NCBI GenBank assembly: GCA_024639975.1
Contig: JAHEFX010000013.1
Location: forward strand, 1 to 32,961
Reading direction: 5' to 3'
Source: a bacterium
Lineage (GTDB): Bacteria > Actinomycetota > Acidimicrobiia > Spongiisociales > JAENVV01
Length of the DNA: 32,961 nt
Shown piece by piece: positions 7,116 to 17,598 of the stretch (position 1 is the first letter of the stretch; each line of letters opens with the position of its first letter). The notes beneath the pieces are model-generated. The model was not told the origin of the DNA. It did not search any database and saw only the letters and a list, made by a program, of their open reading frames with translations. The position numbers and the translations under genes are program-made.

Positions 7116-7630
7116 CCCCCGGCGAGGACCACGAGCTGGTTGCTGCGGGCAGCAGCTGCCACCAGCGCGGAGGCGGACTCCGGCACGGCCACGGCCCCCG
7201 GTGAGCCGCCGAGCCTTCCGGCACTCCCCCGCACCACCACCCCCTCGACCAGGGTCGCCTCCAGTGCCCCTGTTGCCGTCACGGCGACCCGCACCGGCCC
7301 GCCCACCACGGCTCCGGGCGGCACCTCGACCTCGACGACCCACCATCCCTCCGGGACCGGGACGTCCGTCAGGTGCGACGGGAGCAGCGGCTCCCCCTCC
7401 GCGACATCGACCCGGAGCACGCCATGGGGCACCGTCACCGGGAGGACTCTGGACGCGACCCGGCGCCAGCGGATGTCGGCTTCGTCGACCGGCGTTCCGG
7501 CGACGAGCTCACTGCCGGCATACGGATACTCGGTCGTCGGTTCCGGTACGAGGTCCCAGGTCACGGCCGCGAGGACGAGGAGCGCTGCGGCGACGTACCG
7601 CCGGGTCGGAGGAGGTGCCAACCAGTACAC
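7112..7630 (-). CDS. SAF-domain protein, CpaB/RcpC-like, membrane anchored
   Basis: 172 aa. There is one N-terminal membrane segment (about residues 10-27), then a SAF-type beta-clip region: AGSELVAGTPVDEADIRWRR-like text followed by VAEGEPLLPSHLTDV is the usual pattern of CpaB/RcpC proteins. The remainder is a Val/Ala-rich beta domain facing outside. CpaB proteins act in Flp pilus assembly, but no other pilus gene is nearby, so that role is not supported here. The start is GTG 7630, with TACGGT five bases upstream. It converges on FmdB, and their stop codons overlap as CTAG. Confidence 0.7.
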   Translation of the reverse strand: MYWLAPPPTRRYVAAALLVLAAVTWDLVPEPTTEYPYAGSELVAGTPVDEADIRWRRVASRVLPVTVPHGVLRVDVAEGEPLLPSHLTDVPVPEGWWVVEVEVPPGAVVGGPVRVAVTATGALEATLVEGVVVRGSAGRLGGSPGAVAVPESASALVAAAARSNQLVVLAGG

Positions 7631-7673
7631 GGCCCACCGTATGACGCGAGACCGGTCTGGTGAAGGGGTCTGG

Positions 7674-8126
7674 TCAGTCGGTCAGTGGGAACGTGTAGAC
7701 GCCGAGCACGAAGCCTTCGTAGGGCTCGATCTCCCGCTCGAGGACCGCTCCCATGGCCTCGTAGAACCAACGGGACCCGGGATCGGAGACTATGCGCATG
7801 GTGACGTGCGTCCGGGCGGCGGTCTGCACCGCATGCCTCCAGATGGCCTTGCCGTAGCCGCGGCCGATGCACTCGACTGCGAGGAACAGGCGCTTCATCT
7901 CGATGTGATCGCCCTCGTCCACCAGGCCGTGGAACCCGACGACGCGCCCATTCTCCTCGGCCACGGTGACCACCTCGCCCGGGGTCCCTTCCTCGATCAT
8001 GCGTGTGAGGTCGGCGTGGGCTCGGGGATGGGTTCGGGCGTGGTCGTGCGTTGCGACGCCGGCCAGGGTCATCTCGTCGACGAGGTCGGCCTCGGCCGGT
8101 CGGGCGGGCCGGAATTCCAGGCTCAT
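7674..8126 (-). CDS. GNAT-family N-acetyltransferase
   Basis: 150 aa, single GNAT domain. Motif A is MKRLFLAVECIGRGYGKAIW, in which GRGYGK is the acetyl-CoA pyrophosphate loop. It is followed by the motif B region SDPGSRWFYEAMGAV, with the Tyr common at the active site. The substrate cannot be told from sequence. ATG 8126 overlaps the stop of the zinc-ribbon gene as ATGA, so this is the last member of a four-gene coupled unit (TPP enzyme, uppP, zinc ribbon, acetyltransferase). Confidence 0.85.
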   Translation of the reverse strand: MSLEFRPARPAEADLVDEMTLAGVATHDHARTHPRAHADLTRMIEEGTPGEVVTVAEENGRVVGFHGLVDEGDHIEMKRLFLAVECIGRGYGKAIWRHAVQTAARTHVTMRIVSDPGSRWFYEAMGAVLEREIEPYEGFVLGVYTFPLTD

Positions 8127-8443
8127 GGCATCAGGTTCGGGACTTCGTCGGGCATGAGTGGGTTGGGACGGTTCTTCTGCCAGTGGGCGATCGTCTCTGC
8201 ATCGCAGGTCGGACAGAGGTCGATCGGCCGGGTTCCGACCATCGACAGCTGTGTACCCCTCGACTTCTCGAGGATGGCCAGCGGCACCGTCCGCAGCTCG
8301 GTCGTCCCACAGGTAGGACAGCTCGGCTTGGTGGAACGCTCCCAACGGTGCCCGCACGCGCCGCACGTGACAACGATCGCCTCCACGACCCGCTCACCCG
8401 AAAGGTCGTCGTCCTCGCCGCAGCTCGGACAAGAGAGGTTCAC
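8123..8443 (-). CDS. Small protein with two zinc-ribbon modules
   Basis: 106 aa with four CxxC knuckles: CPSC (5-8), CGAC (27-30), CPTC (42-45) and CPTC (77-80). These are enough for two zinc ribbons, separated by a short charged linker. Such proteins often bind nucleic acid or act as adaptors, and I recognise no specific family. The start is GTG 8443, overlapping the uppP stop as GTGA. The end overlaps the acetyltransferase start as ATGA. The strict coupling on both sides suggests that it is made with UppP, but no functional link is evident. Confidence 0.75.
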   Translation of the reverse strand: MNLSCPSCGEDDDLSGERVVEAIVVTCGACGHRWERSTKPSCPTCGTTELRTVPLAILEKSRGTQLSMVGTRPIDLCPTCDAETIAHWQKNRPNPLMPDEVPNLMP

Positions 8444-9207
8444 AGGAACGCCACCACGAGGGCACCGACGACGACGCAGTAGTAGGAGAACGGCCGCAGA
8501 CCGACTCGCTCCAGGATGCGGAGCAGGAGGGCGATCGCGGCATAGCCGGTGAGACCTGCAACCACGACCCCAACGATCTCGGGTCCGCCGAGTCGCCCAT
8601 CGCCGACGACGTCGATGCCCTCGAGCAATCCGGCGCCGGCGATCGTCGGGACGCCGAGCAGGAAGCTGAACCTCGCCGCCTCGTGGCGGGACAGACCGCG
8701 ACCCATGCCTGCGGTGATGGTCATGCCGGAGCGGGACACGCCCGGGATGACCGCCAGTAGCTGGGCGAAGCCCACGACCAAGGCGTCATACCAGCGCCCT
8801 TCCTCCAGCACGGCTTGTTTGTCATGCACCAGTTGGGAGAGCCAGAGGACGATGCCGGTTCCGATGAGTGCGACACCGACCGCCGTCGTCGACGACTGCA
8901 GGGAATCGACCTCGTCCCGGAACACGATGGCGAGAAGGGCGGGGAGCGTTCCAAGGAGGAGCATCCACAGCACGTGGCGGGCCTTCTCGTCGGAACCGAA
9001 CTTGAGGAGCGCCGTGAGGTCGGACCAGTAGTAGACGACGATCGCTGCGAGCGTCCCCAGGTGCAGGACCGCCGAGAGCGCGAGGTCGGGTGGTTCCACC
9101 CCCACCAACTCCGGGACGATCACGAGGTGCCCACTGGACGAGACCGGCAGGAACTCCGTCAGGCCTTGGACCAGACCCCAGATGATCGCCTGGAGGTACT
9201 CGTTCAT
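8440..9207 (-). CDS. uppP: Undecaprenyl-diphosphate phosphatase UppP (BacA)
   Basis: 255 aa polytopic membrane protein, about eight helices. It dephosphorylates undecaprenyl diphosphate to regenerate the lipid carrier for peptidoglycan and other wall polymers, and overproduction confers bacitracin resistance in other bacteria. Signature loops are QGLTEFLPVSSSGHL (14-28), with Glu18 and His27, and PGVSRSGMT in the second half, the two inverted-repeat halves of the active site. Its ATG overlaps the stop of the TPP enzyme (ATGA), and its own stop overlaps the zinc-ribbon start (GTGA). A long-chain polyprenyl synthase lies at 20975-21982, in a different transcription unit. Confidence 0.96.
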   Translation of the reverse strand: MNEYLQAIIWGLVQGLTEFLPVSSSGHLVIVPELVGVEPPDLALSAVLHLGTLAAIVVYYWSDLTALLKFGSDEKARHVLWMLLLGTLPALLAIVFRDEVDSLQSSTTAVGVALIGTGIVLWLSQLVHDKQAVLEEGRWYDALVVGFAQLLAVIPGVSRSGMTITAGMGRGLSRHEAARFSFLLGVPTIAGAGLLEGIDVVGDGRLGGPEIVGVVVAGLTGYAAIALLLRILERVGLRPFSYYCVVVGALVVAFL

Positions 9208-10832
9208 TGGGCGTAGTTCGAGCTCATCCGCATCGTCTCGGCGATATGGACCTCGACGAGCGACGGCAAGCCCGACGCCTCCGCCCGTCGTAGGGCCGGG
9301 CCGATCTGGTCCGGTTCGGTCACCACTTCACCGTGTCCTCCCATCGCGTCGACGACCGCTGCGTACGGCCGCCTGCCGAGGTCGGCGGCGACCACCCGGT
9401 CGGGGAAGAAGGAGCGGTGGACGGTCTTGATGTTCGACCAGACACCGTCGTTGCCCATGACCCCGACCACCGCCAGACCGTGGCGGATCATGGTGTCGTA
9501 CTCGAAGCCGTTGAACCCGAAGCCCCCATCGCCGAACACCAGCCCCACCCGCCGTTCGGGGAAGGCGACCTTGGCCGCGATCGCGTAGCCCGGCCCCGTG
9601 CCCAAGGAACCGAACGGACCGGGGTCGAGGAGGTGGCCCGGTTCGGAGGTCTGCAACCAGCGGGCGGTCGTGCTCACGATGTCACCGCCATCGACGGCAA
9701 TGATCGCCTCATCGCCGAAGAAGCCACCCACTTCGGATGCGAACCGCTGGGGGTGGACCGGTACGTCGTCGGAGTCGTGGCCCTCCGTCTTCTGGGCCCT
9801 CGCCATCTCCTCGACCTGGTCGAACGTCGCCAGCCAATCCGGATTCGGTTCGAATGACTCGAGGTGCTCGACCAACTGGGCGACCACCGTGGCCGGATCG
9901 GCAACGACGCCCACATGGGCTGCCCGATTCCATCCGATCCGGGTGCCGTCGGCGTCGACCTGGATCACGGTGGCCTCGTCGTCGATGCTCCGCCCGTAGC
10001 CGGCCCTGAAATCCCAGTCGACACCGAGGGCCAGCACGACATCGGCCTGGGGGAAGAGCATGCCCCGGCTGTAGCTGCCGAGGCGTGGATGGTCGAACGG
10101 CAGCGTGCCCCGGGCCCGGGAGTTGAGGAAGGTGGGGGCACCGAGGGCGGTGACCAGGGCCTGGAGGAAGCCCTCCCCCGTCACTTCGCGATGGCCTCCG
10201 CCGGCGAAGACGAGGGGCCGCTCGGCCGAGGCGAGCAAAGCCGCGATCTCCTCCACGATGGGAGGGGCGGCGCCCGATCGTCGATTCGGCCGGGATGCTT
10301 CGGGAAAGAGGACGGACGCCTCGTCGATCTGGTCCAACTGCAGGTCCATCGGTACGTCCAGGAAGACCGGGCCTCCCCGACCGTCGTAGGCATGTCGGAC
10401 CGCGGTGGCAACGGTCTCGGCGATCCGCTCGGTCTGCCAGCTGGTCCCTGCCCACTTCGTGATCGAGCGGAAGAGCTGCGGGTGGTCCATCTCCTGGAGC
10501 CCGCCCATCAGCTCCTGGCGGACGAGGTGCCGACCGCCGAGCAGCAGCATCGGCGTGCCGGACGCATCCGCCGTCGCCACGCCGGTGACGGTGTCCGTCA
10601 CGCCCGGACCCGCGGTGACGGCGGCAACACCGAGCCGGCCCGTCAGCCGGGTGTAGGCCTCGGCGGCGTGGGCCGCAGTCTGTTCGTGTCGGACGTCGAC
10701 GATCCGGATGTCCTCGAGTACGCAACCGTCGAGGAATCCCATGATGTGACCGCCGGTAAGGGCGAAGACGGTGTCGACACCCTCGTTCTTCAGGGCTCGG
10801 GCGAGGATCTGCCCGCCGTGGATCTTCGGCAT
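9204..10832 (-). CDS. Thiamine-pyrophosphate enzyme of the acetolactate synthase / 2-hydroxyacyl-CoA lyase group
   Basis: 542 aa with the three-domain layout of the decarboxylase-type TPP family. The N-terminal PYR domain has catalytic Glu50 (DVRHEQTAAHAAEAY). A central Rossmann-like domain follows. The C-terminal PP domain has its Mg/TPP motif starting GDGGFGFNGFE at about residue 434 and ending GND rather than the common GNN. The substrate is not evident: acetolactate synthase, oxalyl-CoA decarboxylase and 2-hydroxyacyl-CoA lyase relatives all look similar. No small regulatory subunit (ilvN) is adjacent, which argues against the biosynthetic enzyme. ATG 10832 is chosen because TACCGT lies seven bases before it; a GTG at 10856 is less likely. 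First gene of the unit containing uppP. Confidence 0.85.
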   Translation of the reverse strand: MPKIHGGQILARALKNEGVDTVFALTGGHIMGFLDGCVLEDIRIVDVRHEQTAAHAAEAYTRLTGRLGVAAVTAGPGVTDTVTGVATADASGTPMLLLGGRHLVRQELMGGLQEMDHPQLFRSITKWAGTSWQTERIAETVATAVRHAYDGRGGPVFLDVPMDLQLDQIDEASVLFPEASRPNRRSGAAPPIVEEIAALLASAERPLVFAGGGHREVTGEGFLQALVTALGAPTFLNSRARGTLPFDHPRLGSYSRGMLFPQADVVLALGVDWDFRAGYGRSIDDEATVIQVDADGTRIGWNRAAHVGVVADPATVVAQLVEHLESFEPNPDWLATFDQVEEMARAQKTEGHDSDDVPVHPQRFASEVGGFFGDEAIIAVDGGDIVSTTARWLQTSEPGHLLDPGPFGSLGTGPGYAIAAKVAFPERRVGLVFGDGGFGFNGFEYDTMIRHGLAVVGVMGNDGVWSNIKTVHRSFFPDRVVAADLGRRPYAAVVDAMGGHGEVVTEPDQIGPALRRAEASGLPSLVEVHIAETMRMSSNYAQ

Positions 10833-10839
10833 GGCGGCG

Positions 10840-10845
10840 ACGGTA
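10840..10845 (-). promoter_or_regulatory. -10 element (TACCGT) of the TPP-enzyme operon, leaderless spacing
   Basis: TACCGT on the minus strand, then CGCCGCC, then ATG 10832. There is no Shine-Dalgarno sequence. It supports ATG 10832 as the start. Confidence 0.5.
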
Positions 10846-10900
10846 GTGGGCCGCACGGGGTGCCCTTCCCCACCTAGCGTCCGGGCAGGAGGAACGAATC

Positions 10901-11347
10901 ATGCACGACGACGTCGACCGGGTGTGGGTGGAAGCCCTCATCGACCGGAACCGCTACCTGGTCTTGGCGACGACGGATGGCGAGTCCCCATGGGTCGCTC
11001 CGCTCGAATACGTCGTCGGCGAGGGGCTGGACCTGTGGTTCTTCTCGCCGCTCGACGTCCGGCACTCGAAGCATCTCGAGCGCAACCCCAGCGTCGCCGT
11101 GACGATCTTCGACGCCGACCAGCCGGAGTACTCCGGCGAGACCACGATGACATTGGCCGGGATACAGATGGAGGGCTCGGCGGCGCTGGTCGATCCTTCC
11201 GAATTCCCCGGGGTCGTCCGCTCGGCAATCGCCATCTGGGATCTCCCGATGCCGCCCTATGGGGCCTATCGGATCCGGCCCGAGCGGGTCTTCGTACCCC
11301 AGGTGGCCGACGGGGTGAACGTACGGACCGAAGTGGCCATGGACTGA
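10901..11347 (+). CDS. Pyridoxamine 5'-phosphate oxidase-fold flavin/deazaflavin-binding protein
   Basis: 148 aa, a single split-barrel domain. The N-terminal RNRYLVLATTDGESPWVAPLEYV strand pair, the WFFSPLDVRHSKHLERNPSVAVTIF core and the C-terminal YRIRPERVFV are typical of PPOX-fold proteins, which in actinobacteria often use FMN or F420. The reaction is not predictable. The ribosome-binding site is unusually strong for this window (AGGAGGAA at 10887-10894, seven bases before ATG 10901), in contrast with the leaderless neighbours. It diverges from the TPP-enzyme gene, and its stop abuts that of the methyltransferase gene as TGATCA. Confidence 0.82.
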   Translation: MHDDVDRVWVEALIDRNRYLVLATTDGESPWVAPLEYVVGEGLDLWFFSPLDVRHSKHLERNPSVAVTIFDADQPEYSGETTMTLAGIQMEGSAALVDPSEFPGVVRSAIAIWDLPMPPYGAYRIRPERVFVPQVADGVNVRTEVAMD

Positions 11348-12049
11348 TCAGCCGAGACGTTGGCGCCGGATCTCGAATGCGAGGACGGCGGTGGCTGCCA
11401 CCGTCCCGAGGCTCTTGTCCCAGTCGGTGCCATAGGGGATCCGGACCGCCGTCAGTTCGGCGAGGACCGAGCGGGTGACCCCTCGTCGCTCGCCGCCGAC
11501 GAAGAGCAGCGTCGGCCCCGTGAGGTCGACGTCCCAGAGAGCGACCGAGTCTTCCCGCTCGGCACCGGCGACGACATTGAACTCCCTCCGCTTGGCCTCT
11601 GCAGCCACGTCCTCGGCTTCTGCGATGGCCATCGGTAGCAGCTCGGTCGCTCCCGCCGACGCCCGGGTGACCGTGGCTGTGGCCGTCGTCCAGTTGCGCG
11701 GCGCGAGGAACACGCCGTCGCATCCCGCAGCGTGGAGCGTGCGAACGGCTTGTCCGAAGTTGAACGGGTCCTCGATCCCGTCGAGGTGGACCAGGAACGT
11801 CCCTTCCCACAGTTCGGAGGCGTCTCGAAACTGCCGCTCACCGACTCGGGCGGCGATCCCGGCATGGCCCCGGCCGATCTCGTCGAGCGCCTGGGTCGAG
11901 ACCTCTTCGATCGGGATGCCCGCCCGTTCGGAGGATTCGACCAGTCGCCGATGACGGGGGCGGTTGGAGACGAGGATCGCTTCCACGTCGCGGACGCCGC
12001 CATTCAGGGCGGCTCGGACGGAGATCGCCCCGAGGACGTGGTCGGACAT
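11348..12049 (-). CDS. SpoU/TrmH-family RNA 2'-O-methyltransferase (RlmB-like)
   Basis: 233 aa. It consists of a short N-terminal substrate-binding region (1-80) and a C-terminal trefoil-knot SPOUT methyltransferase. Motif 1 is DGIEDPFNFGQAVR (90-103), carrying Asn97 and Arg103. Motif 2 is LLFVGGERRGVT, and motif 3 is IPYGTDWDKSLGTVAATAVLAFE. Motif 3 has Gly-Thr where most relatives have Asn-Val/Ile (SLNVS), a departure in the S-adenosylmethionine loop. The family methylates ribose in 23S rRNA or tRNA, and the target here is unknown. ATG 12049 is preceded by TACGGT and six bases, indicating a leaderless mRNA. It shares a 206-bp intergenic region with acnA. Confidence 0.85.
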   Translation of the reverse strand: MSDHVLGAISVRAALNGGVRDVEAILVSNRPRHRRLVESSERAGIPIEEVSTQALDEIGRGHAGIAARVGERQFRDASELWEGTFLVHLDGIEDPFNFGQAVRTLHAAGCDGVFLAPRNWTTATATVTRASAGATELLPMAIAEAEDVAAEAKRREFNVVAGAEREDSVALWDVDLTGPTLLFVGGERRGVTRSVLAELTAVRIPYGTDWDKSLGTVAATAVLAFEIRRQRLG

Positions 12050-12055
12050 GACCGA

Positions 12056-12061
12056 ACCGTA
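12056..12061 (-). promoter_or_regulatory. -10 element (TACGGT) of the RNA methyltransferase gene
   Basis: TACGGT on the minus strand is followed by TCGGTC and then ATG 12049, the leaderless layout found repeatedly in this window. Confidence 0.5.
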
Positions 12062-12135
12062 CCCGAGGAACCGTGGGCTACCACCTACCCCAGGGGTGGC
12101 TCGGGGCCCTCGGAACGATTCCTCCCGGTTGGTGG

Positions 12136-12175
12136 GAACCCGGGGTTCGCAGGAGGAGAAAGAACGGGGGTTCTT
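12136..12175. promoter_or_regulatory. Two GAAC...GTTC palindromes upstream of acnA
   Basis: A 13-nt palindrome GAACCC-G-GGGTTC (12136-12148) and a 16-nt palindrome AAGAAC-GGGG-GTTCTT (12160-12175) have centres about 25 bp apart. The second contains GAAC-N4-GTTC, the form of the LexA box in Gram-positive bacteria. They lie about 80-120 bp before acnA, upstream of a weak -10 (TACACT, 12215-12220), so they may bind a regulator of acnA or of the divergent methyltransferase gene. Confidence 0.4.
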
Positions 12176-12255
12176 GTCGGTTCGGGGGCCGGGGAGCCAG
12201 CCGAGGGCGGCACCTACACTCAGAAGAAGTCACGATTTCCTCACCGGGAGCCCGC

Positions 12256-14903
<2,648 letters not shown>

Positions 14904-14904
<1 letters not shown>

Positions 14905-15494
14905 TGGCCGAGGGGGGCACTCCCACCATCGACCAGCCCCTCGTCTGGATCGACCTCGAGATGACCGGGCTCGACCCGGATCGCCACGTGGTGGTGGAGA
15001 TCGCCGTGATCGTCACCGATGGGTCCCTCGCCGAGATGCACGAGGGCCCGGACCTGGTGATCGGCGCGACGGACGAGCAGCTCGGCGAGATGGACGAGGT
15101 CGTCGTCGAGATGCACACGAGCTCCGGCCTGTTGGACGACATCGCCAAGTCGGACCTGACGGTGGAACAAGCCGAGGCCGAGGTGATGGAGTGGCTGCTG
15201 CCGCTCGTGCCAGATCCGCGCCGGGCTCCGCTGGCCGGCAACTCGGTCCACGCCGACCGGGCGTTCCTCCGCAAGTACATGCCGAAGCTCCACGACCACC
15301 TGCACTACCGCAACGTGGACGTCTCGACCATCAAGGAGCTCGGCCGCCGTTGGTATCCCGATGCCCTCGACGGGGCCCCGGGCAAGGGCGGCGGGCACCG
15401 GGCCCTGGCCGACATCCGCGAGTCGATCACCGAGCTCGCCCACTACCGGTCGGCCCTGTTCGTCGAAGACGCCCAGCTGCCGGCCGACGAATGA
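14904..15494 (+). CDS. orn: Oligoribonuclease Orn
   Basis: 196 aa DEDDh 3'-5' exonuclease that clears RNA dinucleotides and the pGpG or pApA left from cyclic dinucleotide breakdown. Catalytic residues are Asp17 and Glu19 (VWIDLEMTGLD), Asp118 (AGNSVHADRAFL), and His165 with Asp170 (GGGHRALADIRES). The tail after the last motif is typical in length. It is joined to acnA by TGATG and to the following thioesterase gene by ATGA. The association with possible HD-domain signalling phosphodiesterases elsewhere in the window is suggestive only. Confidence 0.96.
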
Positions 15495-16303
15495 GCGGCC
15501 ACCTCTACGAACCACTGGGAGGAGGACGATTCCTCCCCACCGGGCTGACCCGGACCGGGTGGAATGACGTCGACCAGCACGGTGGTCCGCCGTCAGCACT
15601 GCTGGCCCGTGGGATCGAGCACGTCGAACTGCCTGCCCCGATGCGGCCCGTACGCATCGCCGTGCACCTGTTGCGGGGAATCCCCCTCGAGCCGATGGTC
15701 CTCACCACCGGTGTGGAGCGTGCCGGCAAGCGCGTTGCGGTGGTCGACGCGACCCTCTCCACGGACGACGGGACACCGCTCGCCACGGCACGGGCCCAGA
15801 TGATTCGCACCGAGCTGGTCCCGGTCCCCGACGAGGCCCGTCAGGATCCGGACCACCTCCCGGGGCCACCCGAGTCGCATCCGCCGGCCACGATGAGCCC
15901 GCCGGGAACCACCTGGGCCGATACATCACTCGAGCGATTCCACCTGGATGCCGTCGAAGTCCGCTCGATCGACGGCGGGTGGGAGCGGCGCGGACCGGGT
16001 GCAGCCTGGATCCGGCTCGACGCCGACCTGGTGGCGGGTGAGCCGACCTCACCCCTCTGTCGATTCATGGCGGTCGGCGACATGGCGAACGGCGTGTCGG
16101 CGACGCTCCCCTACGGCCCATACCTGTGGATCAACCCCGACCTCACCGTTGCGGTCCATCGACGACCCGAGGGCGACTGGGTGGGCATCGACGCAGCGGC
16201 GTCGATCGGCACCGACGGCATCGGGGTGGTGCACGGGACCGCCCACGACGCGTTCGGTTCGTTCGCCCACATCGTCCAGACCCAGCTCATCCAGGCCCTG
16301 TGA
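15491..16303 (+). CDS. Acyl-CoA thioesterase-like double-hotdog protein (TesB/4HBT_3 type)
   Basis: 270 aa. The N-terminal hotdog shows the WNDVDQHGGPPSALLARGIEH helix entry and the DATLSTDDGTPLATARAQMI strands. A Pro-rich linker (about 115-140) leads to a second hotdog with CRFMAVGDMANGVSATLPYG and the final AHDAFGSFAHIVQTQLI helix. This is the actinobacterial thioesterase-like family, predicted to hydrolyse an acyl-CoA whose chain is unknown. A catalytic Asp (DMANG) is plausible. ATG 15491 overlaps the orn stop (ATGA), giving translational coupling. Confidence 0.8.
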   Translation: MSGHLYEPLGGGRFLPTGLTRTGWNDVDQHGGPPSALLARGIEHVELPAPMRPVRIAVHLLRGIPLEPMVLTTGVERAGKRVAVVDATLSTDDGTPLATARAQMIRTELVPVPDEARQDPDHLPGPPESHPPATMSPPGTTWADTSLERFHLDAVEVRSIDGGWERRGPGAAWIRLDADLVAGEPTSPLCRFMAVGDMANGVSATLPYGPYLWINPDLTVAVHRRPEGDWVGIDAAASIGTDGIGVVHGTAHDAFGSFAHIVQTQLIQAL

Positions 16304-16322
16304 TCGGCTCCGTACCAAGGAC

Positions 16323-17150
16323 ATGACCCGACGACCTCCGAGCGCCATCGGGCGCCCCATCGATCCAGCCTCCCCCAGCAACCGACTGGCGCTGGTGGTC
16401 GCCGTACTCGCCGGTCTGGTCGGCGGGGGCATCGAGCTCCTCGACTCGGGTGACTTCTGGGAAGCGACCGTCGAGGGGTTCTTCTGGGGAGCATCGTCGT
16501 TCGCGGCATGGGCGACCGCGCGGGAGCTCGATCACGACGACCCCCGGGGGGCCGGGTTGGCGGCCGTGGTTGCCCCGGTCGCGCTGTTCGCCTTCGGACG
16601 ACCGGCGCTGTTGGCGGTCTTCGGCCTCATGCTCGGCGGTCGCCTCGCCCTTCGATCGACGGGGCTGCGGCCATCGCTGGTCGACCAACTCGTGGTGGTG
16701 GGACTCGGCGTGTGGGCGGCATCGACCACGGGAGGCTGGGCCGTTGCGATGCTCATGGCCGTCCTGCTGGTCCGGGAGGCCGGTCGAACCGACCACCCGG
16801 CAGCCGCCGGCCGGTTCACCGGCTTCACCCTTGCGTTACTGGCAACCGTTCGACACGGGTTGTTCGGTTCGGCGTGGGAGATCCCCGGGGGCGACTGGAC
16901 ATGGCCGCTGGTGCTGACCGGCGTTGCGCTCCTGGCGCTGGGCATCTCTGATCGACGGCCGCCATCGGTCCCGTGCGACTTCCGCGAAGGCCCCCCGCGG
17001 GCCTCCGATCAGTTCGTGTCCCGCCTCGTCGTCGCCGCGGGAGCCGTCGCCTTGACCCTCCTCGACACCGACCCGGCGGCGGCGGCCCCGACGATCGCCG
17101 CCCTCGTAGCCGTCGCCGTCTTCGACCGGGTCCCCGAACGGACTCCCTGA
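16323..17150 (+). CDS. Polytopic membrane protein of unknown function
   Basis: 275 aa with about eight hydrophobic segments, roughly at residues 21-40, 51-66, 77-92, 95-109, 119-134, 138-150, 164-176, 195-208 and a pair at 232-268. Loops are short and rich in Arg and Asp. I recognise no family and no catalytic motif. It starts 19 bp after the thioesterase stop, and AAGG lies too close to the ATG to be a good ribosome-binding site. It is probably the last gene of the acnA transcription unit. It converges on the acetyltransferase at 17176 with 25 bp between. Confidence 0.7.
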   Translation: MTRRPPSAIGRPIDPASPSNRLALVVAVLAGLVGGGIELLDSGDFWEATVEGFFWGASSFAAWATARELDHDDPRGAGLAAVVAPVALFAFGRPALLAVFGLMLGGRLALRSTGLRPSLVDQLVVVGLGVWAASTTGGWAVAMLMAVLLVREAGRTDHPAAAGRFTGFTLALLATVRHGLFGSAWEIPGGDWTWPLVLTGVALLALGISDRRPPSVPCDFREGPPRASDQFVSRLVVAAGAVALTLLDTDPAAAAPTIAALVAVAVFDRVPERTP

Positions 17151-17175
17151 CCGCGGCGCTGGGGGAGCCTTCCGG

Positions 17176-17598
17176 TCAAGGCGCTCCGCCGCCACGCACC
17201 ATGTCGACGTGGGGGCCGACCGGCGGTTTGTCGTAGACCTCGCCCACTCGCTCGAACCCCAAGCCGAGATACCAGTCCTCGAGGTGGGACCGGGCCGAGA
17301 GGTGGACCGGTCCTTCGGCCTCCTCGAGCAAGGCTTCGACGAGTCTCCGGCCCAAGCCGGCACCCCGCCCTCGCGGCACGACGCCGACCTGACGGATGCG
17401 CCAGCGCCCCAAGGGACCGGGCGACGGGGCGAGCGAGGCGATGCCGACCATGTCGTCCCCGTCGTATGCGCCGAGATGGACCGCACCCGGATCCTCGTCC
17501 CCCTCGAAGACGAGCTCGTCGAGCTCTTGCATCGGGCGGAGGAGTCGTTGTCGGAGCGGGAGGGTGTCGGCCACCGACACCCGGCGGATCTCGATCAA
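17176..17598 (-). CDS. GNAT-family N-acetyltransferase
   Basis: 140 aa with the acetyl-CoA loop GVVPRGRGAGLGRRLVEALL (RGRGAG pattern) and the terminal SHLEDWYLGLGFERVGEVYD motif of GNAT enzymes, in which Tyr is usually catalytic. The substrate is unknown. The start is TTG 17598, which overlaps the TGA of the NYN-domain gene as TTGA. No Shine-Dalgarno sequence is visible, so translation probably depends on the upstream gene. Cotranscription with a predicted RNase is a hint, not proof, that the target is an RNA-binding protein. Confidence 0.82.
   Translation of the reverse strand: MIEIRRVSVADTLPLRQRLLRPMQELDELVFEGDEDPGAVHLGAYDGDDMVGIASLAPSPGPLGRWRIRQVGVVPRGRGAGLGRRLVEALLEEAEGPVHLSARSHLEDWYLGLGFERVGEVYDKPPVGPHVDMVRGGGAP

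Noticed and set aside
12073-12255. 61-residue N-terminal extension of aconitase
   Set aside because: It shows no homology and covers the promoter palindromes. ATG 12256 has a ribosome-binding site and the family N-terminus.
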